The notes beneath the pieces were generated by a model. The model was not told the DNA's origin. It was given only the letters and a program-made list of their open reading frames with translations, and did no database searches. Both the position numbers and the translations under genes were made by a program. This document shows positions 45,285-49,762 of a stretch of 49,762 nucleotides of DNA, in pieces; positions within the stretch are counted from its first letter, which is position 1; every line of letters starts with the position of its first letter. The DNA is from Falsochrobactrum ovis. Its GTDB lineage: Bacteria; Pseudomonadota; Alphaproteobacteria; Rhizobiales; Rhizobiaceae. Location: contig NZ_QLMK01000015.1 of NCBI RefSeq assembly GCF_003259955.1, forward strand, positions 1 through 49,762. The letters run 5' to 3'.

Positions 45285-45755
45285 TTAATGAGCAGTTTTG
45301 GTCTCAATCTGCTGTGGCACGACCGATGGTGCAGTAGCCACTTCAATTTTACGTGGCTTCATCTGCTCAGGGATTTCACGCTTGAGGTCGATGTGCAGCA
45401 AACCGTTTTGCAAGCTCGCACCAGCCACTTCCACATAATCCGCAAGCTGGAAGCGACGTTCAAAAGCACGCGACGCAATACCGCGATAAAGCACTTCCGC
45501 GGTTTCTGACTCGTCGTTTTCCGCTTTTTGGCCTTTAATGGTCAAAAGATTACGATGAGCTTCAATTTCAAGCTCATTTTCAGCAAAGCCCGCAACAGCC
45601 ATCGTGATACGGTAAGTATCCTCGCCGGTGCGTTCGATATTATATGGCGGGTAAGACTGGGTTCCTTCCGGCGATGCGAGCGTATCGAGCATCGAGAACA
45701 AACGGTCAAAACCAACCGTGGAACGATAGAGCGGGGAAAAATCTACATGACGCAT
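45285..45755 (-). CDS. Small heat-shock protein, Hsp20/IbpA family
   Basis: This is an ATP-independent holdase chaperone that binds unfolding proteins. The 156-residue product has the alpha-crystallin domain at about 38-130. The N-terminal FSPLYRSTVGFDRLFSML and YPPYNIERTGEDTYRITMAVAGF segments and GLLHIDLKREIPE in the C-terminal part are typical of rhizobial IbpA/HspA-class proteins. AAGGAGGG lies 8 bases upstream of ATG 45755. Upstream on the minus strand a heat-shock sigma-type promoter is visible, and the leader contains a hairpin. Confidence 0.93.
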   Translation of the reverse strand: MRHVDFSPLYRSTVGFDRLFSMLDTLASPEGTQSYPPYNIERTGEDTYRITMAVAGFAENELEIEAHRNLLTIKGQKAENDESETAEVLYRGIASRAFERRFQLADYVEVAGASLQNGLLHIDLKREIPEQMKPRKIEVATAPSVVPQQIETKTAH

Positions 45756-45797
45756 AGTTAGCCCTCCTTAAGAGCGACAAGTTGCATGATTGGCGGC

Positions 45798-45822
45798 AGA
45801 ATTCCCAAACTTGGCGAATTCT
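45798..45822 (-). promoter_or_regulatory. Hairpin in the hsp20 leader, possible RNA thermometer element
   Basis: The arms AGAATTC (45798-45804) and GAATTCT (45816-45822) pair perfectly, with an inner CCAA/TTGG pairing. It lies about 43-67 bases upstream of the hsp20 start. ROSE-type thermosensors precede small heat-shock genes in rhizobia and are built of such hairpins, but the hallmark SD-pairing hairpin is not clearly seen. Confidence 0.35.
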
Positions 45823-45860
45823 TTTTGCCGACGGCCCCTTCATCGGCGACCGTATCCAAC

Positions 45861-45889
45861 ATTTGGTAACGCTGTTTTTTGATTTCAAG
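45861..45889 (-). promoter_or_regulatory. Heat-shock sigma (RpoH)-type promoter of hsp20
   Basis: On the minus strand CTTGAA (-35, at 45884-45889) and CCAAAT (-10, at 45861-45866) are separated by 17 bp. This matches the alphaproteobacterial RpoH pattern CTTGA-N17-C-rich -10. The start of transcription would be near 45854, giving a leader of about 98 bases. Confidence 0.6.
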
Positions 45890-46203
45890 TCCCCCGTCAT
45901 CTCGAAATAAAACACGTTTTTAAATCCAAAAAAGAATACTACCCGCGGCTCGTTTCACATTTCATAGAAGCGGGAACGTTGCGATATGCCGTCGATGATA
46001 TTGATCGCGAGCCTACGCAACGCTGTTATTCGCGAAAGTGCGATCATTGGCTAAACATTGATGTTGGGCTCAATTTTTGCCGGACCGGTTTCCCGTGCCC
46101 GCAACCTCAAGCTGGTGGCTTGAAATCAGAATTTCGGTTAATTTCTTTCAATGATTTGATGCTAATGTGGGCTGTCCCATAGCTTATGCCTGCAGGAGAA
46201 TTC
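45890..46203. other. Gap between the hsp20 promoter and the hydrolase gene
   Basis: This 314-bp stretch separates the divergent hsp20 and lysophospholipase-like genes. It must carry the promoter of the latter. I see no gene or strong repeat in it; a 67-codon frame at 45979-46182 has no SD or domain pattern. Confidence 0.4.
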
Positions 46204-47193
46204 ATGCCCCAATTGCTGTTTGAAATCGACTCCAATCCAATTCCCGAAGGGATGAAGTCTGGATTTTTTACAGCTAAAGACGGGAAAAAACTGCGTTATG
46301 CAATCCTCAAACCGCAGACGACATTGCGGCAGGGAACAGTATTGCTGCTACATGGCCGCAACGAATATATTGAGAAATATTTTGAAACTGCCTCGGACCT
46401 ATCTTTGCGGGGTTTTTGTGTTGCAACATTTGATTGGCGCGGTCAGGGCCGGTCTGATCGTTTGTTGAAAAACCCTTTACGTGGCTATGTAAAGAAATTC
46501 AGCGATTACACCGATGATCTGGATCAATTTCTGAAAGAAATTGTTCTGCCCGATTGTCCTCCACCCTACTTTATTCTTGCACATTCCGCTGGCGGGTTGA
46601 TCGCATATTCGTCAATGGCATGCCTTACCAATCGGATCAATCGAATGGTCCTGCTTGCACCCTTGCTGGGTATTGATAATCCGCGCCTGAGCGATGATGC
46701 AATGCGGCGCGTGATGCGAATTATGTGCCGACTGGGCATGGGGCGCTCGTTCGCCACGGGTGTAAGAAAGCTGGCGAAACGCCCTTTCGTCAATAATGCG
46801 CTAACCAGTGACGCCGAACGCTTTATGCGCAATCAGGAAATGGTACAAAAATTCCCGGAATTGGGGCTGGGCGGACCCACCTGCCGATGGGTTTCTGGCG
46901 CTCTTGAGACTGCATATCGCATTAATCAGCCAGACTATCAGTCAGAACCAAGCATTCCCGTTCTGATAGTCGCAGCTGGTGCCGACCGTGTGGTTTCAAC
47001 CCGAGCGATCGAACGTTTTGCATCTCGTACACGCAATGTTTCGCTGGCCGTCATTAACGGTGCCCAACATGAATTACTGCAAGAATCCGACTTTTACAGA
47101 GAACAGGCTCTGGCGGCATTTGACGCATTTATACCGGGAACACCCGGCGTCGACTCAATGCCGCCTATGATGGAGCCACACTTTCTCGTTTAA
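46204..47193 (+). CDS. Alpha/beta hydrolase, lysophospholipase (PldB-like) family
   Basis: This family hydrolyses lysophospholipids or monoacylglycerols. The 329-residue product has the nucleophile elbow AHSAGG with S128, D261 in GADRVV and H289 in NGAQHELL as the likely triad, and the typical LLLHGRNEYIEKYFETASDLSLRGF and DWRGQGRSDR segments. There is no signal peptide, so it is cytoplasmic or peripheral. ATG 46204 has GCAGGAGAA just upstream; ATG 46186 has none. It is convergent with the hisN-like gene, whose stop is 2 bp away. Confidence 0.9.
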   Translation: MPQLLFEIDSNPIPEGMKSGFFTAKDGKKLRYAILKPQTTLRQGTVLLLHGRNEYIEKYFETASDLSLRGFCVATFDWRGQGRSDRLLKNPLRGYVKKFSDYTDDLDQFLKEIVLPDCPPPYFILAHSAGGLIAYSSMACLTNRINRMVLLAPLLGIDNPRLSDDAMRRVMRIMCRLGMGRSFATGVRKLAKRPFVNNALTSDAERFMRNQEMVQKFPELGLGGPTCRWVSGALETAYRINQPDYQSEPSIPVLIVAAGADRVVSTRAIERFASRTRNVSLAVINGAQHELLQESDFYREQALAAFDAFIPGTPGVDSMPPMMEPHFLV

Positions 47194-47195
47194 AA

Positions 47196-47975
47196 TCAGC
47201 TGCTTAGAAGTTTAATAGCAGCCTCATGCAGCTCAGGCGTTGCCGCTGCAACCACATCCCCGCCCTGCTCCGCCGGTCCGCCATCAAGGCGAGTAACAAC
47301 ACCGCCCGCATTCTCAATAATTGGAATAAGACCAACAATATCATAGGGTTGCAGACCGGCCTCAATTACAATATCGGCAAATCCACTTGCTAACATCGCA
47401 AAAGCATAACAATCGACACCATAGCGTGAAAGTTGGACATTGGATTCCAGGCGGTCAAACCCCTCACCCAGTTTGCTCTTAAAATGGCTTGGGGTTGTGG
47501 TGAACATTGTTGCTTGTTCGAGGCTTACACTGCGCACTGACAGGCGCTTTGGCTCAGTGTCTCCGCCATGTCTTACCAAATAGCTTCCCGACCCATCGCT
47601 ATAGTAAAGCTCGCCGGTAAATGGCTGCGACATCATTCCGGCCTTAGCGTCGCCATCGATCGTCAGCCCTAGAAGAGTTCCCCAGACCGGCAATCCAGAG
47701 ATGAATGCGCGGGTGCCATCTACAGGATCAATCACCCAGACATGGCTGCGATCTGTATTCTCAGGCCCATATTCCTCGCCCAATATGCCGTGATCGGGGA
47801 ATGTCTTATTGATGAGCGCGCGTATCGCCCGCTCTGCCGCACGATCGGCTTCTGTTACCGGATCAAAACCGGTTGTGTACTTATTATCGATTTCGTTAAA
47901 CTGCCTGAAACGCGGCAATGTCTCAGCCGCTGCCGCAGCCGCAACTTCCATGAAAAACCCACGATCAATTATCAA
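47196..47975 (-). CDS. hisN: Inositol-monophosphatase-family protein, probable histidinol-phosphatase HisN
   Basis: This Mg2+-dependent phosphatase is in the IMPase superfamily, whose HisN branch catalyses the dephosphorylation of histidinol phosphate in alphaproteobacteria. The product (about 259 residues) has GEEYG (66-70) and DPVDGTRAF (83-91) as metal-binding motifs, and YDIVGLIPIIENAGG takes the place of the usual WD motif. I place the start at TTG 47975 because AGGAG lies 6 bases upstream; the next in-frame ATG is 47951. Inositol phosphatase activity cannot be excluded. It follows the N-formylglutamate amidohydrolase gene by 40 bp on the same strand. Confidence 0.8.
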   Translation of the reverse strand: MIIDRGFFMEVAAAAAAETLPRFRQFNEIDNKYTTGFDPVTEADRAAERAIRALINKTFPDHGILGEEYGPENTDRSHVWVIDPVDGTRAFISGLPVWGTLLGLTIDGDAKAGMMSQPFTGELYYSDGSGSYLVRHGGDTEPKRLSVRSVSLEQATMFTTTPSHFKSKLGEGFDRLESNVQLSRYGVDCYAFAMLASGFADIVIEAGLQPYDIVGLIPIIENAGGVVTRLDGGPAEQGGDVVAAATPELHEAAIKLLSS

Positions 47976-48015
47976 ACCTAACTCCTGTAAGAGAAACAGC
48001 GCCAATATCAGAAGA

Positions 48016-48906
48016 CTATTCGGCCGCAAGCGGAGGCATGGTGAACAGCTCGTCCGGTAGCGAGGTGAGATCACTTGTAAACTGATAGAGATCGGCGCAA
48101 AGCGTGTCAAAACCGGCCAGTTTTTGCAGGCTGTATTCATCCATATAGAGACTGCGGTTTATCTCGATCTGCAAAGCGTAACAGGCAATGGATGGCCGTC
48201 CGTAATGCTCAGTAATAAACCCACCTGCATAGGGCTTGTTATGCGCTACCGTATAACCAAGATCCTGCAACAATTCGATTGCTGCCATTGTCAAACGCTG
48301 GCTGCAGGATCGGCCAAATCGATCTCCGATGATAAAGTCCGGTCTCTGCCCCGCATCGCCAAGGCGCGCTCCGCCCGGCATCGAGTGGCAATCGATCAAT
48401 ACAGCATAGCCGAATGTATCTCGGGTAATCCGGATCAATTGCTCTAATGTTTGATGATAGGGTTTATAGAGATCTTCAATTCTATAAAAGGCCTCATCAA
48501 GCGAAATTCGCCCCGGATAGATCAGCTGACCCTCACCCACCATTCTCGGCACAGTCCCCAATCCGCCAGCTACACGTGTCGATTGCGTATTGGCATATGG
48601 CGGAACCGGTTCGATGAACATTCGCGGGTCAAGCTCATAAGGTTCACGATTTACGTCAACAAATGCGCGAGGGAAATGCGCTTTTAACAAAGGTGCGCCC
48701 AGTCTCGGAACTGCCGCAAAGAGTTCATCGACGTAACAATCCTCTGAGTAACGAATCGAATGCGGATCAAGCCGTGAGCTGCGAAGAAACGAATCAGGAT
48801 AATAACGACCGCTATGGGGTGAATTAAATACAAACGGAATGCGCTGCTGGGCAGGCGTATTGACCTCGAAAGGAGGCAACAGTGGGAAATCCCGTTGCAA
48901 ACTCAT
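48016..48906 (-). CDS. N-formylglutamate amidohydrolase
   Basis: The enzyme removes the formyl group from N-formyl-L-glutamate, the last step of one histidine degradation route. The 296-residue product matches the family, with NSPHSGRYYPDSF near 29-41 (H31 a likely zinc ligand) and LIDCHSMPGGARL in the middle. ATG 48906 lies 11 bases after GGAGG; a GTG at 48924 is an alternative. No other hut genes are visible, so an isolated role or a broader zinc amidohydrolase function is possible. It precedes the hisN-like gene by 40 bp. Confidence 0.88.
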   Translation of the reverse strand: MSLQRDFPLLPPFEVNTPAQQRIPFVFNSPHSGRYYPDSFLRSSRLDPHSIRYSEDCYVDELFAAVPRLGAPLLKAHFPRAFVDVNREPYELDPRMFIEPVPPYANTQSTRVAGGLGTVPRMVGEGQLIYPGRISLDEAFYRIEDLYKPYHQTLEQLIRITRDTFGYAVLIDCHSMPGGARLGDAGQRPDFIIGDRFGRSCSQRLTMAAIELLQDLGYTVAHNKPYAGGFITEHYGRPSIACYALQIEINRSLYMDEYSLQKLAGFDTLCADLYQFTSDLTSLPDELFTMPPLAAE

Positions 48907-49209
48907 ATCTACGCCCACCTCCACGGATGACGGAGCTTAAGCATCCTGATACCGCTCGGACACAAGCCCACTCCGCTCTAATTACGATCATCCACCATAA
49001 AAGAGATTAGGTTGACCTTGAAATCCTGTAACATATCTTAGCTTGTTGCCAAAGCAGAGCATTTACATGAACATTTACGGGAAAATTCATCTCATATTTA
49101 CCAAAAAAGCGTTTTCTAGCGATAAAGCGGAATCGAGATTTGCCGTTGCAGCGACCAAATGGCGCTGCAATGGGAACATAGACGAGCGATTTATAATTCG
49201 GACGGAACA

Positions 49210-49572
49210 ATGAAAAGAATTCTTCTAGCTGAAGACGATAATGATATGCGTCGTTTCCTTGTAAAGGCACTGGAAAAGGCTGGCTATCACGTCACGCATT
49301 TTGACAATGGCGCAAGTGCTTATGAAAGGCTGCGCGAAGAGCCTTTCTCTTTGCTTTTGACCGACATTGTCATGCCGGAAATGGACGGTATTGAACTTGC
49401 ACGTCGCGCGACTGAACTTGATCCGGATTTGAAGATCATGTTCATCACCGGATTCGCGGCGGTGGCTCTTAATCCTGATTCGGAAGCTCCTCGCGATGCG
49501 AAAGTGCTTTCCAAGCCGTTTCACCTGCGCGATCTTGTAAATGAGATCGAAAAAATGCTGATCGCCGCCTAA
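49210..49572 (+). CDS. cpdR: Cell-cycle response regulator CpdR
   Basis: CpdR is a single-domain receiver that, unphosphorylated, helps ClpXP to degrade cell-cycle substrates in alphaproteobacteria. It is part of the CckA-ChpT-CpdR/CtrA circuit. The 120-residue product has the acidic pair D9/D10, phospho-acceptor D52, T80 and K102, and no output domain. The sequence GASAYERLREEPFSLLLTDIVMPEMDG and FITGFAAVALNP match rhizobial CpdR. The C-terminus ends in Ala-Ala. ATG 49210 is the natural start; an upstream ATG at 49159 would add 17 unconserved residues. No SD is strong. It is followed by a 7-bp-arm hairpin at its stop. Confidence 0.93.
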   Translation: MKRILLAEDDNDMRRFLVKALEKAGYHVTHFDNGASAYERLREEPFSLLLTDIVMPEMDGIELARRATELDPDLKIMFITGFAAVALNPDSEAPRDAKVLSKPFHLRDLVNEIEKMLIAA

Positions 49573-49579
49573 GGCGATC
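49560..49579 (+). terminator. Possible terminator hairpin at the end of cpdR
   Basis: GATCGCC (49560-49566) pairs with GGCGATC (49573-49579) around the stop codon. It is followed by GGTGTTTGG, only a weak T run, so it is a marginal terminator call. Confidence 0.4.
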
Positions 49580-49640
49580 GGTGTTTGGCCTGCCAAATGC
49601 CCGGCAGATGAACTTTCAACAGAAATTTGCAAAAAGGGCA

Positions 49641-49669
49641 TTGACGGACACGGCGCTATATGGTGTATG
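49641..49669 (+). promoter_or_regulatory. Probable promoter of the tRNA-Val gene
   Basis: TTGACG (49641-49646) and TGTATG (49664-49669) are separated by 17 bp. The -35 box is near perfect and the -10 box is weaker. The start site would fall a few bases before the tRNA at 49683. Confidence 0.5.
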
Positions 49670-49682
49670 CGCCACATCGAAT

Positions 49683-49757
<75 letters not shown>

Positions 49758-49762
49758 TTCGA

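Noticed and set aside
49066-49082. TTTAC-N7-TTTAC direct repeat upstream of cpdR as a CtrA site
   Set aside because: The half-site spacing and sequence do not fit TTAA-N7-TTAA.

Overview
The window is an ordinary, gene-dense stretch of chromosome from an alphaproteobacterium of the order Hyphomicrobiales (Rhizobiales), most likely in the Brucella/Ochrobactrum/Pseudochrobactrum group (Brucellaceae). The evidence is a LuxR-type regulator that matches Brucella VjbR closely as I remember it, a lipoprotein that matches Brucella Omp10, a CpdR cell-cycle response regulator, an alphaproteobacterial speF-type leader upstream of an ornithine/lysine decarboxylase, and a CtrA-like box. Base composition looks moderate (about half G+C by eye), lower than typical Brucella, so a low-GC relative is possible. 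I see no integrase, insertion sequence, prophage, CRISPR array, toxin-antitoxin pair or known defence locus.

Layout. 0-3.7 kb: zinc uptake, znuA divergent from znuC-znuB-zur with a Zur-like palindrome between. 3.8-9.3 kb: vjbR, a 650-bp regulatory gap rich in palindromes, then a four-gene ABC importer (binding protein, two permeases, ATPase) of the AfuABC/FbpABC class. 9.3-13.8 kb: gnd, the decarboxylase with a long structured leader, and a divergent LysR regulator. 13.8-18.3 kb (minus strand): a small membrane protein, a GNAT acetyltransferase, modCBA for molybdate, and trhO. 18.4-23.5 kb: an orphan peptidoglycan muramidase, eda, a DUF882 peptidase-fold protein with a long disordered tail, and an unusual NtrC-type response regulator. 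23.8-30.8 kb (plus strand): pepF-pabB-pabC-like operon, omp10, hemH, and an SPFH/NfeD pair. 30.8-37.2 kb: an envelope group of kdsD, a beta-barrel outer-membrane protein, galU, a lytic transglycosylase and a DUF459 SGNH-fold protein. 37.3-43.5 kb: gltD and gltB. 44.2-49.8 kb: threonine aldolase, a small heat-shock protein, a lysophospholipase-like hydrolase, hisN-like and N-formylglutamate amidohydrolase genes, cpdR and tRNA-Val.

How the parts fit. gnd and eda belong to the pentose-phosphate and Entner-Doudoroff routes, and the ABC importer next to gnd is of a class that includes sugar-phosphate importers, so a shared carbon theme is possible. kdsD, galU, omp10, the beta-barrel, the transglycosylase, DUF882 and DUF459 proteins are all envelope related. 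vjbR, cpdR, the CtrA-like box and the NtrC-like regulator are regulatory.

I found no clearly new multi-gene system. The best leads are an NtrC-family regulator that has lost its sigma-54 contact loop and arginine fingers, an SGNH-fold protein without the catalytic Ser and His, and several unexplained palindromes and RNA hairpins: the vjbR upstream region, the ABC operon promoter, the ABC intercistronic hairpin, the gltB leader, the decarboxylase leader, and a 14-mer shared by the vjbR and gltB upstream regions. Start codons were chosen from Shine-Dalgarno (SD) sequences read by eye, and family assignments are from recognition, not from searches.
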